From: Turnera subulata
Lineage: Eukaryota; Streptophyta; Magnoliopsida; Malpighiales; Passifloraceae
Direction of reading: 5' to 3'
DNA length: 64,000 nt
NCBI GenBank assembly: GCA_028386065.3
Contig: JAKUCV010006603.1
Coordinates: 32,001-96,000 of the forward strand
Position numbers and translations under genes: made by a program. Of the stretch, positions 21,785 through 33,400 are shown piece after piece; position 1 is the first letter of the stretch; each line of letters starts with the position of its first letter. Below the pieces are notes generated by a model, which was given only the letters and a program-made list of their open reading frames with translations, made no database searches and was not told the DNA's origin.

Positions 21785-21965
21785 GGTTAGGGTATACCAA
21801 ATACCCAGTGGTTCGGATATACCGAATATCCGTTTGGCTTTTTGTCTGTGGTTAGGGTATACCAAATACCCAGTGGTTCGGATATACCGAATATCCGGTT
21901 GGCATGTTGCCTGAGGTTGGGGTATACCGAATACCCAATGGTTTGGATATACCAAATATCCGGGT
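21785..21965. repeat. Tandem hairpin repeats in the T1 LTR
   Basis: About three units of about 60 bp alternate two hairpins: GGGTAT-acca(a)-ATACCC and GGATAT-accga-ATATCC. The same block is at about 28105-28285 in the 3' LTR. It lies just upstream of the conserved ATAACCAGGTACGACCCTAG. Confidence 0.8.
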
Positions 21966-22612
21966 TTTGAGATGTGGATTGGTTCTTGACCTAGCATCCG
22001 GGATTAATCGATAACCAGGTACGACCCTAGCTTGTCCTGTGACGGGGCCCGGAAGATAAAATTGGTAATAATAATAAATATTTTTTTGGTCTTGGCTCAG
22101 TTTGTTGAGATATGTTATTGCTTGTCTGTGATTGCTTTTAAGTATTACGGTTGCTTGCATATCACTGTTTATCCTTTGTCGGTGAGCACTTCGGACTTAC
22201 CCCTCGCCTGCGGGGTTTCATCCCGTAGGTTAAGCTGTTTCGTAGTTCAGGTACGACGTCCGATGGCTGCTGCTTTCTTCTCCACCTGACTCCGGATCCA
22301 TACCTCCGCTGCATGTGCATAAAGTCTTCCGCTGCTGTTCTATTGCATATGATGCTGTATTACAATTTCGCTGCTGTGTGATATATGATGTTGTGTTGCT
22401 GTTTTCCTGTGATGCTTATATTACTGATACTATTTGCTGCTGTTGTTGAGCATTGTGTTTGGATTGAATAATGGTCCCCGAGTATGGGTGACAGTTGTAT
22501 TTAATAGTTTGCTGATGTATAATATTTGCACGATATACTGTCTGTTCTATCAATATGAATAGTTTCGGCACGTGTTTACTGTGTTACGATAAATACGGGT
22601 CGGGGCGCTTCA

Positions 22613-22640
22613 GTTTGGTAGTGGAGCGGGCAGTAGGTCC
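22613..22640 (+). promoter_or_regulatory. T1 primer-binding region (non-canonical)
   Basis: Directly after the 5' LTR lies GTTTGGTAGTGGAGCGGGC. Most plant gypsy elements have TGGTATCAGAGC (initiator tRNA-Met). Here TGGTA and GAGC are kept but the three bases between differ. Element Y has the related TTGGTAGCGGAGCGGGCG in the same place. Confidence 0.55.
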
Positions 22641-22691
22641 TTGGGTGTTGCTGTGATCATTTGTGCATAGTCTGTCATGAGTTAGTATAAT

Positions 22692-23186
22692 ATGCATGCA
22701 TATACATTTTCATATAGGGTAAGACGAATGGATCCGGTTGGAGGGAATCAGCATGCTGGAAGTCACCTAGATATCGATGTCATCGCAGGTACCTTTACAG
22801 TTTTTGGTTATATTGCATACAGTTTGATAGATCCTGGTGCCACACATTCTTTTATCGCTCAAGGTTTTGCTATACAACATAGTGGTAAGAAAGAGAGTTT
22901 AACATATCCGATGAGGGTTAGGTTACCTGCGGGTATAGTGGTCAGGTTAACCCATGTGTGTAGAGACGTTTCTCTTTCGTACGATAGTGAGGTTTTTCTT
23001 GCTCGGTTGGTTGTGATGAACATGGGAGGTTTCAATATCATTCTAGGGATGGATTGGTTGTCGAGGTACAGTGCTTTGGTAAACTGTCGGACCAAGGAAG
23101 TGCTGTTGACTTCCGATGGTGGACGACAAGTTTTATTGACAGGTATTAGGAGAGTTGCTACAACATGTAGTTTCTCTGCTAACTAG
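22692..23186 (+). pseudogene. T1 protease (retropepsin) relic
   Basis: A 164-codon open stretch. DPGATHSFIA near residue 48 is the aspartic-protease active site (usual form DSGATHSFI; catalytic Asp present). ILGMDWL near residue 117 is the second conserved block of gypsy retropepsins. A TAG at 23184-23186 separates it from RT, with which it would normally be fused. No zinc-knuckle or capsid sequence lies upstream, so the gag part of the polyprotein is gone. Confidence 0.85.
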
Positions 23187-23195
23187 GATGTTGGA

Positions 23196-24156
23196 ATGAA
23201 GCCACATGGTCCAGATGCCTTGTTGACTCATGTCAAGGGCGAAGACGTTCAGACTCTAGTTTTGGGAGACATCATAGTTGTCAGAGAGTTTCCAGATGTG
23301 TTTCCGGAGGATTTTCCAGGATTGCCACCTGACAGAGAAGTTGAGTACACCATCGACTTGATGCCAGGAGTGACGCCTATCTCGATGGCACCGACAGAAC
23401 TCCAGGAGTTGAAGAAACAGTTGGATGAGCTGTTAGAGAAAGGTTTCATCAGACCTAGTACTTCACCTTGGGGATCACCAGTCCTCTTTGTGAAGAAGAA
23501 GGATGGTAGTTTGCGCATGTGTGTGGACTACCGACAGTTGAACAAGGTGACAGTGAAGAACAAGTATCCGCTTCCCAGGATTGATGATCTTTTTGATCAG
23601 TTACAGGGAGCTACCGTGTTTTCCAAGATTGATCTTTGGTCTGGATATCACCAAGTCAAGATTGCAGAGAGGGACATACCGAAGACAGCCTTCCGCACTC
23701 GGTATGGTCACTTTGAGTTCACCGTGGTTCCTTTTGGCTTGACCAATGCACCTGCAGTTTTCATGTGCTTGATGCACTTGGTCCTGAACGAGTTCTTGGA
23801 TAAGTTTGTGGTAGTCTTCATCGACGATATTCTGATATACTCCAAGAACAGGGAAGAACATGAAGAGCACCTGAGGGTGGTACTGCAGAGGCTGCGAGAG
23901 AAAGAGTTGTATGCTAAGTTTAGCAAATGCGAGTTTTGGCTTGAAGAAGTTGCATTCCTTGGACATGTTGTATCCGGGGATGGGATTAAGGTTGATCCTG
24001 CCAAAGTAAAAGCCGTTCTGGAGTGGGAGCCGCTCAAGACGGTACCAGAAGTCAGGAGTTTTCTTGGCCTTACAGGATATTACCGGAGGTTCATCGAGGG
24101 TTTTTTTTTGATAGCTAGTCCTATGACTAAGCTATTAAGGAAGGAACAGGCATTTG
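23196..24156 (+). pseudogene. T1 reverse transcriptase relic
   Basis: The frame includes [49 protein letters not shown] and the catalytic FIDDILIYS, followed by the connection block [12 protein letters not shown]. It is nearly intact: all three catalytic aspartates are visible. The frame shifts at about 24105-24155, near a T-run (GGGTTTTTTTTTGA), before RNase H. It would copy the element RNA in the particle if gag and the rest of pol were supplied. Confidence 0.9.
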
Positions 24157-24157
24157 T

Positions 24158-24685
24158 TTGGAGCCGGAATGTCAGCACAGTTTGGAGGAGCTTAAAAGGA
24201 TGCTGACCACAGTATCGGTTTTGACAGTACCGCAGCCTGGTGCTGAGTATGTGTTGTTATGTGATGCATCGAGACTTGGTCTAGGAGCCGTGCTGATGCA
24301 AAAAGGACGGGTGATTGCCTACGCCTCTAGGCAGTTGAGGACTCATGAGAATAATTATTCGACGCATGATCTGGAGATGGCAGTTGTGATCTTGGCTTTG
24401 AAGATTTAGAGACACTACTTATTTGGAGAGAAGTGTCGAATCTTCACTGACCACAAGAGTCATAAGTACATCATGACTCAGAAGGAGCTTAACCTACGAC
24501 AGAGATGTTGGGTCGAGTTACTTAATAATTATGACTGTACTATCGAGTATCACCCAGGAAAGGCTAATGTAGTAGCTGATGCCTTGAGCCGGAGACAACC
24601 GGAGGATACTTCCACCAGTTACTCGATGCTCCCATTTATCGAGTTAAGGAGGTTGGGAGTCGATTTGACAGTGGATGATACATGA
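24158..24685 (+). pseudogene. T1 RNase H relic
   Basis: Catalytic blocks are visible: [14 protein letters not shown] (Asp), [10 protein letters not shown] (Glu) and FTDHKS (Asp), then QKELNLRQR and [15 protein letters not shown], the usual end of the domain. A TAG at about 24407 replaces the Trp of the conserved LKIWRHYL and splits the domain. A TGA follows at 24683-24685. Confidence 0.88.
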
Positions 24686-24700
24686 GCTTTACTGGCACAC

Positions 24701-25754
24701 ATGAGTGTCAAGTCTAATCTAAGCGGATGGATAGTAGAGTTACAAGATGGAGATTCCGACCTGGTCAGGCTTAAAGAAGAAGTAAGGAGTGGAAAAGAGG
24801 ACAAGTTCCGTATAGCTGATGATGGAGCACTGATGATTGGGGAACGGGTGTGTGTACCCAATGTCAGAAATCTACGTAGTCAGATCCTGGAAGAAGGTCA
24901 TACGACGCCATATGCAATGCATCCTGGAAGCACCAAGATGTATCAGAATTTGAGGAGTCACTTCTGGTGGCCTCGTATGAAGAAGGGTGTAGCTAAGTAT
25001 GTTGCAAGATGTCTCACTTGCCAACAGGTGAAAGCTGAGCATCAAGCTCTAGCAGGAAAGTTGAGATCTTTGACAGTGCCAGAATGGAAGTGGGAGATGA
25101 TCACTATGGATTTTGTGATTGGTTTACCGGTGACTCGGAGGCAGCATGATGCTATTTGGGTCATCGTTGACCGATTAACAAAAACGGGCACATTTTATAC
25201 CTATCCGCCAAACTGATACCATGGACACATTGGCGGGAAAGTATGTTGCTGAGGTTGTGAGACTACATGGGATTCTAAAGTCTATAGTCTCAGACAGGGA
25301 TCCGAGGTTCACATCACGTTTCTGGAAGAGCTTACAAGCAGCGCTAGGGACTAAGTTGAGCTTTAGCACTGCTTTTTATCCTCAGACAGATGGACAGTTT
25401 GAGAGGACTATACAGACACTGGAGGATATGTTGAGGACTGGTGCACTTAACTTCAGTGGGAGTTGGGATGAGTATCTACCCTTGGTTGAGTTTGCTTATA
25501 ACAACGGCTACCATTCCAGCATTGGTATGCCACCTTTTGAGGCTCTCTATGGAAGGAAGTGTAGAAGTCCAGTGTGTTGGGATGAAGAAAGTATGAGACT
25601 GATCGTTGGACCGGATTTAGTCCAACAGACAGTGGACAAGATCCAGACGGTGAGACAGTGTATGAGAGCTGCTCAGGATCGGCAGAAGAGCTACGCCGAC
25701 AAACACCGATGTGAGATGGAATACAATGTTGGTGAGAAGGTTTCCTCAGAGTAG
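24701..25754 (+). pseudogene. T1 integrase relic
   Basis: The zinc-binding HHCC part is present: two His upstream of PGSTKMYQNLR, then CLTCQQVK. The catalytic core shows MDFVIGLP (first Asp), SDRDPRF (second Asp) and the Glu in DGQFERTIQTLEDML, where most relatives have DGQSER. A frameshift near 25205-25215 (TGA at 25214) interrupts the core and another near 25742 ends the open frame. Confidence 0.88.
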
Positions 25755-26155
25755 CACCTTGGAAGGGTGTGATTAGGCTCAGAAAGAGAGGAAAGCTGAG
25801 TCCCAGGTACATCGGGCCGTATGAGATCGTAGAAAGGGTTGGACCCTCGGCGTACTGATTGTCTTTACCCGAGGAGTTGTCACGGATTCACGATGTGTTC
25901 CATGCTTCCATGTTGAGGAGGTACTGATCAGATCCGAGCCATGTGATTATTACAGCAGATGTTGAGGTCGCAGAGGATCTTACGTATACAGAATTGCCGG
26001 AGCAGATTCTAGCCCGAGAGGTCAGACAGTTGAGGAACAGAGTTATTCCGATGGTAAAGGTTAAGTGGAGCAAGCACTCTGCGAACGAGTCTACGTGGGA
26101 AGTCGAGGAGCATATGCGTTCTCAGTATCCGCACTTGTTCACAGCTTCGGAGTGA
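25755..26155 (+). pseudogene. T1 integrase C-terminus and chromodomain relic
   Basis: The GPY/F-type part (KLSPRYIGPYEI) follows in another frame with TGA stops near 25857 and 25926. A 70-residue open stretch then contains MVKVKWSKHSANESTWEVE and ends a few residues later. W-K/R-x-H...E-x-T-W-E is the signature of plant chromovirus chromodomains, which direct integration to heterochromatin. This supports the chromovirus assignment. Confidence 0.82.
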
Positions 26156-26178
26156 ATTTCGGGGACGAAATTCTTTTT

Positions 26179-26191
26179 AAGGTGGGTAGGC
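26179..26191 (+). promoter_or_regulatory. T1 polypurine tract
   Basis: AAGGTGGGTAGGC lies directly before the 3' LTR and after TTCGGGGACGAAATTC, the usual gypsy plus-strand primer site. Confidence 0.8.
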
Positions 26192-28928
26192 TGTAACAGC
26201 CCAGGTAAAAATTTCATTTTTACCGGGACTGTTTAAGTTAATCTACAGTAATTTACCATTGATTTTAATCTTGGGTAATTAAATTGTGGTAAATTGAGCA
26301 TTGGATTCCGAAACCGAACCTTGTCCCACGTTCGGGATTTTTCTGCGGATTTTACGGACCAAAGTTGGAATTTTTCCGGGTCCGAGAATCTTAAGAAAAG
26401 CCGGGTTTATCCTCGAATTATCGGGCCAGAAATAAAGATAAGTGGGTAATATGGATATTTTCTGGTCCAGGTGGGTCACACTTCACATGCAGCATAGTAA
26501 CTGCATAATTGAAGTTCAATTATTCAGCCGCCTTTTCCCTATTCAGCCTGTGAACTATCTATTATACTTGTGATATACCAGTGATTTTGCTTCCTATAAA
26601 ACTATTATTCTTCTGCTTTCTTCCACACACCATCACCTGCCATACTCATCCTCTTCATTCTTCCTCTGCCCAGCTTTTGCCTCCTCCCTGCAACCAGATT
26701 TTTTTTAAGAAAAGAAAAAGAGAAAAAAAAAACAAAGCAAAAACACACACCCACCAAACTGTGTCGTTTTGAGCAACATCCCTCTCCCCTCCTCTTTTCT
26801 TTTTCTTCTTCCTCACAGCACCACACACCGCCGCCATCTCGTAGCCACCGACCACCACCTCACGCACGCCGACCACCACGAGCCGACGCCTCCCCTCATC
26901 TTTTCCTCCTTCCGCTCTCGCTTTGCCGCCGTCTCGAGAGCCGTCGACGAAGCCGTCTGCCGATCTGACGTGCCGGCGAGTTCGTCTCTTTCTTCCTTCG
27001 TGCACACCGCCGTCGCCTCTCCCCGCCTGCAGCTCGTCGCCCAGCGCTTTGCCGTGTCATCGCCGCTTCGTGCTCGCCATTCCGTCGCCGCCGCCTCTGC
27101 AAGGTTGAAGGTGAGCTGTGACCCGATTGTGTGTGACCCGGTTGCGTGGGTTTGGATCGCGGGTTGACCCGTGTGGATGTCGGGTTGGGCTGGTGTGTAG
27201 TGGGCCTTGAGCTTGGGCTGTGACCTTGGATTTGGTTAGTTGGGCTGCTGGGTTTTGGATGTGGGCTAGCACCATTGGCCCAATCCGAAAATTAAAAAAA
27301 GAGAGAAAAGAAATTCTGGAAAAAGGAAATAAAATAAAACTTGGGATAAAGAATATAATTCTGGAAATAATATTTTGGAAAATATATAATTTGGGAAAAT
27401 ATATTCTAGAAAGTATAAATTTATGGGAAATATTTTTGGAAGAGTATATACTTATGAAATAATTTTGGAAAGGGTATTATCAAGGTAATAAAATACCGGA
27501 ATAATATCCGGGTATAAGTATAAGTATAATATGGTATTTTGACACTTGAAATAAATGGTGAATGATGATAATAATGGAAATTAATCCGGGGGAGTAACCG
27601 AGCCGAGTTTATATTTAATTTCCGGTACACAGTATTAGCATGGCACTTGCATATCATCTTATGTGTGCATATTATTTGATTGATATAGGAGTTGAAACGA
27701 GCAATTTGCTGAGGAACTAGACTTGGAATTTGTTGGACAATTCCATAATTGAGTAATCGGCTAAGGTGAGGATGGATAACCCTTGTTATGTTGCCTGTAA
27801 TACTTTGTGTGCTTTGTTGTTCGATTGAACTGCTGAACTGTTGATTGTTGGCTGAATAACTGTTGTGGATATTATTGTTGCCTTTGGGCTGTGATTTTGA
27901 TTCTGTGGATAATATGCTGAGATTGATGTTGAACTATTGACTATGGAAAATTGAGAAAAAGAAATTGGAATTTGAAATTGGAATTGATTTGAGATGATGA
28001 TATAATTGTCATGTGGAAAGTAGTGGTACGACCCGAAGGTTTGAAAATTAACTTTGGGATGCTATGGTCGGTTACTTGGTTTGTTTGGCTTGTTGCCTGT
28101 GGTTAGGGTATACCAAATACCCAGTGGTTCGGATATACCGAATATCCGTTTGGCTTTTTGCCTGTGGTTAGGGTATACCAAATACCCAGTGGTTCGGATA
28201 TACCAAATATCCAGTTGGCATGTTGCCTGAGGTTGGGGTATACCGAATACCCAGTGGTTTGGATATACCAAATATCCGGGTTTTGAGATGTGGATTGGTT
28301 TTTGATCTCGCATCCGGGATTAATCGATAACCAGGTACGACCCTAGCTTGTCCAGTGACGGGGCCCGGAAGATAAAATTGGTAATAATAATAAATATTCT
28401 TTTGGTCTTGGCTCAGTTTGTTGAGATATGTTATTGCTTGTCTGTGATTGCTTTTAAGTATTACGGTTGCTTGCATATCACTGTTTATCCTTCGTCGGTG
28501 AGCACTTCGGACTCACCCCTCGCCTGCGGGGTTTCATCCCGTAGGTTAAGCTGTTTCGTAGTTCAGGTACGACGTCCGATGGCTGCTGCTTTCTTCTCCA
28601 CCTGACTCCGGATCCATACCTCCGCTGCATGTGCATAAAGTCTTCCGCTGCTGTTCTATTGCATATGATGTTGTATTACAATTCCGCTGCTGTGTGATAT
28701 ATGATGCTGTGTTGCTGTTTTCCTGTGATGCTTATATTACTGATACTATCTGCTACTGCTGTTGAGCACTGTGTTTGGATTGAATAATGGTCCCCGAGTA
28801 TGGGTGACAGTTGTATTTAATAGTTTGCTGATGCATAATATTTGCACGATATACTGTCTGTTCTATCAATATGAATAGTTTCGGCACGTGTTTACTGTGT
28901 TACGGTAAATACGGGTCGGGGCGCTTCA
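26192..28928 (+). repeat. T1 3' LTR (2,737 bp)
   Basis: Same architecture as the 5' LTR, with about 50-60 mismatches by eye over 2.7 kb plus a 27-bp insertion near 27065-27092. Ends GGGCGCTTCA, followed by the TATGT target duplication. Confidence 0.9.
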
Positions 28929-30464
28929 TATGTGTTATGACAAGTAATTTTAAATAAAATAATGAATATAATAAATAATGACTATAATCTGAATATATAT
29001 ATGTGATTATTCTTTATAAAATATTTTATGGGAATATATATATACATATATACACGTGATCAGTTTCAGGAAAAATTAATTCAGGGTGTTTTTCCTTTTG
29101 AAAAAGAATAAATATTATAGTAAATAATTATTCTATCATATATGTTGGAAAGAGTATTGGGAATATGTCATTTTTGGGAAATATAAATACATAGTATTCT
29201 GTGAAAATAAATAAAGTAATTATCACGTTACATTATTTTCAAGAAACTAAGGAAATTAAAATATGAATTATTATATCCTTTGTAAAATTACTATATAGTA
29301 ATTATTTTAGGAAAGAGTACATATACCATAAAATATTTTGGGAGTATAAGCATACGTTATATTTTCAGGGAATTATGTTATAGTAATTATATTTTTGGAA
29401 AAGAATATAAGTGATAATAATTATTTTCAAGAAAATAAGTGATAGTAATAATTATTTTTATCAAATATTTTGGAAAGAGTATTATCAAAGTATTATACCA
29501 GAATAATAACCGGGCATATGTACAGTATATTTTTGGCACTTGTAATTAAATGGTGAATTATGATGATAACGGAACGTAACCCGAGATGATCACCGAGTGG
29601 GCGTAGTGTTTTACTTTGCGGTTTATAGTATTAGTTACCATTTGCATATCACGATTGTGCATCTTATGTGTGCATATATTATTGTTTGATATAGGAGCTG
29701 ATAACGAAAAGTATCCCGAGGAACCAGAGCCGGGACAATTTGAGGACTTTCAGGAGTAGGAAAACCGGCTAAGGTGAGGATGGATAATCTTTGATATGTT
29801 GCACATAATACTGTGTTTGTTTCTCTGGTTATTATTTGCTTGATTGTACTGCTGAGCCAATTGAGTTTGATTGTGGTGTTACCGCTATTGTTGTTGATTT
29901 ATTGATTTTGGGTAAACTGATATGAAGAGATAATTGGATAATTGGAAGTTGTGTTGATGACTTTATTGTCACTTGGAAAGTAGTGGTACGGCTAGATGGT
30001 TAGAGACTATTTTGTGGTGGCTATGATCTGGGTTACTTGTGATAAGCATGTCTATGCTTGGGATGTCTATCCCGGATTATTATATTTTTGGCATGTCTAT
30101 CCCTGGGATCTATTTTTGGGATGTCGATCCCTGGGATCTCTTGGTTTGATCTAGCACCCAGAACATGTTAATAACCAGGTACGACTCTAGCTTGTCCAGT
30201 GACAGGGCCCGGAAGATAAAATTGGTAATAATAAATATTCTTTTGGTCTTGGCTCAGTTAAGTTTTGGTTGATTCACTGTTTTGTCTTTGCTTGTATTTT
30301 ACTTCGAAAGTATTATGTTTGCCTGCATATTACTATTTATCCTTCGTCGGTGAGCACTTCGGACTCACCCCTCGCCTGCGGGGTTTCATCCCGTAGGATG
30401 GTTGCTCGTAGTACAGGTACGTGGTTCGGCCAGCTGCTGTTTCTACTCCACCAGTCCCCGGATC

Positions 30465-33400
30465 TGTAACAGCCCGGGTAAAATTTTGGATTTTTACCGG
30501 ACTGTAGAAATTGTTTTACCGTGATTTACTGTTGAATTAATCTTGGGTAAATAATTCACGGTAAAATGGGAGTCGTTTTTCGAAACCGAGAGTTTTCCCA
30601 CGCTCGGGAGTATCTTCCTAACTAACCGAGACTCGGTTTCCAGTTCCGAGACTTGGACGACGTTCAGGAGAATTAATCGGATTTTCCGAGCCCAAGTTGT
30701 ATTTTTGGACTCGGGACGGAATTTGTCGGAAAGACGGGAGTAACCCTGCGTTTATGAGATCCCGACATGAGAATCCGGACCGGCCGAATGTGGCTTGCCC
30801 GAGGCCACTCTTCCTCCTCTTTCCCTTCTCTTCCTCTTTCCCGGCTACATTTCTTCTCTCTCCCGGTTTTTCCCTAGCCGCGCGGGCCCCACCCTTCTTC
30901 TTTTACTTCTTTTCCTTCTTTCTTTTCTTTCTCCTTTCTCTTTTCTTTTTTCTTTCTTTTCTTCTTCTTCTTTTCTTCTCAGCCGCCTCCACCATTTTTC
31001 TTCTTTTTTCTCCCAGCCGCCGGCCCCTCACCCATCTTTTCTTCACCATTTTTCTTTGTCTTCTTCCCCTACTCCCTTCATTATTTCCCCTCCCTCTGCC
31101 CGATTCCTCTCATCTCTCTCCCTCAATCATTCTCCCCAATTATTTTTCTTCTGCTTCAACTTGTTTCCTCTGCCATCTTCCCCTCCTACAACTTCCACCT
31201 ACCCTTTCCCCTCCTCCAACCGCCACACGCAGCACCACCAAGTCCCCCTTCCTTCCTCTTTTACCCTTCTCCTCTTCCTTTCACCCTCTCTCTCCTCTGC
31301 TTCCATCTCTTCTCCTCTTTCTCTGCCGTCCACGCCTCGCTGCCGCACCCTCTTCACTGCTGCAACCGGTCGACGCCGCCACCATTCCAAGGCGAGCGCG
31401 ACACCACTGAGCACGGGGGGCCCGATAACTTCTCCTCTGCAGCCAGCGTCGATGCCGAGACTTTTGTCTACTCGCACCGCCGTCGTCGTGAGTCGCCTCT
31501 TCCCTGCTTCCTTCCTCTCCTCCTCACCCTCGCGTCCTCTCCCTTTCACCTTTGCCGTACGGTCGCCGCCGACGGCAGTGAGATGTGGGTAAGTCTTGCT
31601 AACGATCCATTCCTCTTTCTCTTCCCTTTCTTTAAACCTGTGTTATGTGGACTAAATTAATCGGGCTTGGGTCTTGTATTTCTGGTCGGATTCTAGTGAA
31701 ACGGGTTGGGGATGCTGCCGTGGTTGTGAGCGGTTATGGATTTAATGCTGCTGCTGTGGGCATGGTGATGGTTTTGTTGACCGTGGTTTTGTGTGGTTGC
31801 TTGGGTGTGTTGATGGTTGATGAACAGTGGCTGAAAGGGTATTTTGGGGGGCTGCCGTGAACAGTAAACAGTGGCCTTGTGTTCTGCTACGATGAACAGT
31901 GCTGCCGGATTCCGGCGAGAATTCCGGTATCTCGGGAATTTTCCGGCGATGCCTCGGGAATTTTCCGGCGAGCCGGAAACCGATCTTTGGGTAATTCCTT
32001 GGACTGTATGCATTGTTGAGCTTGGGTTTGGGCGGATTACAAGTTAGGCTCGGAAACGGGCCGATTGTGCAAAGCCCATGTTCTCGGGACGAATACATTC
32101 TAACGGACTAAGAACGTTAATGAACCCGGACTCTTAATTGTTTTAATTAAAATAAAGATTTAATTTAAATAATCAAATATTAACCCTTAATTCCATTTAT
32201 GTTTTGTAATTTGATTTATAATTTTATTCTTTGTTGGACTATTAGAAAGACCTATAGTAATCCGGTTTATTTAATTCATACTTGGACTGTTGATAATTAA
32301 AGGCCCAATTATACTTTTTTTTACTTGATTTAGTTGTCAAATGTAAACTTAAAAAAAAAACATATAAATATGATTATTTATGAGTTATAAACACATATGT
32401 ATAAATGACTATATATATATATATAACCTACTAAACTATGTTTAGCTAAATAAAGAAGTTACAACTTTATTTATCACATAAATATATATATGATAAAATG
32501 GGAATTATCTACTATATATGTATAAATATGGTCACACTAGATATACGTATAATCTAATATCGATTTGTGTGAAAATATACGTGTATATATATATATATGT
32601 ATTTTTAATATGTTTATGTTTTTCCCTTATCGACAAAGGGCTAAAAGGCCGGGATATCGGCTTGGAGCTCGATTTCGGGTTTCAACTTAAAGATCGAGTA
32701 TGACTGGTATATCGATTAAAGAGGCTAATTTCATATTAAAGAAAAACATGGGAATAATAAGAATTAGACTTGGTATAAGACAAGCCGTGTAACAATTTCT
32801 AAACCGGTATCATGCATAATCATTTTGTTGTGCATTATAAGTGATTGTGTTGCTATGTGTATACATATAGGGTATCGAGGTTGACCGGATAGCAGTTTCA
32901 GAGATACATCAGGTGAGGATGGATAAACCTTGATATGTGCCCGTAATACTATGTATGCTTTGCTGTTGATTGAACCGTTGAAATGATCCTTGTTAGTTAT
33001 TTGATTGCCATGAATGTTGTTGCTGTTGTTGGGCTGTGTGGATTGACCATGTGGATACTGTGAATAAATGTTGTACTGTTAATTGTGTGTAAATAGTGGT
33101 ATGAAATTGCGGATTGGTTGAGCTTGAGAAATAATCTGTGATGATTATGACTGCTGTGATGTTGTTGTTGTTGATGTTAGACTGTGTTATTGGATTTGTG
33201 ATATTGTGTAGAGGATAATGATGAACTGGTCAATGTGGATAATTGGGAAAAGAATAATGAGTATTGGAAATGGAACTGAAACTGAAAGTGAGATGATGAT
33301 ATATTAGTCACTTGGAAAGTAGTGGTACGACTAGATGGTTAGAGACTAGTTCTGTGGTGTCATGGCCAGAGGGTTTGTTGGTTGGGGTGTTGACCCCGGA

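Larger units (their letters stand above)
19903..22612 (+). repeat. T1 5' LTR (2,710 bp)
   Basis: In order it holds a terminal hairpin (19912-19945), a TATAAAA box at 20306-20312, a C/T-rich then GC-rich leader (about 20330-20800), the conserved AAGGTGAGGATGGATAA at 21447-21463, tandem hairpin repeats at about 21785-21965, a structured module at 22182-22229 and the terminal GGTAAATACGGGTCGGGGCG-like block. The 3' copy carries a 27-bp expansion in the GC-rich part. Confidence 0.9.
19903..28928 (+). mobile_element. Chromovirus-type Ty3/gypsy retrotransposon T1, gag-less, inactivated
   Basis: The two LTRs (19903-22612, 26192-28928) begin TGTAACAG, end GGGCGCTTCA and are flanked by TATGT (19898-19902, 28929-28933). 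The internal region is only 3.6 kb: 80 bp after the LTR it enters protease directly, so gag is missing. The order protease-RT-RNase H-integrase-chromodomain and the 3' run TTCGGGGACGAAATTC before the polypurine tract are typical of plant chromoviruses, closest to Tekay/Del from memory. At least six stops or frameshifts break pol. I estimate about 98% LTR identity by eye. Confidence 0.93.

Noticed and set aside
30697..31592. Long Ser/Pro/Leu-rich frames of 237 and 265 codons as proteins
   Set aside because: They lie in the pyrimidine-rich leader of solo LTR S2. Length comes from base composition, and both overlapping frames are equally open.
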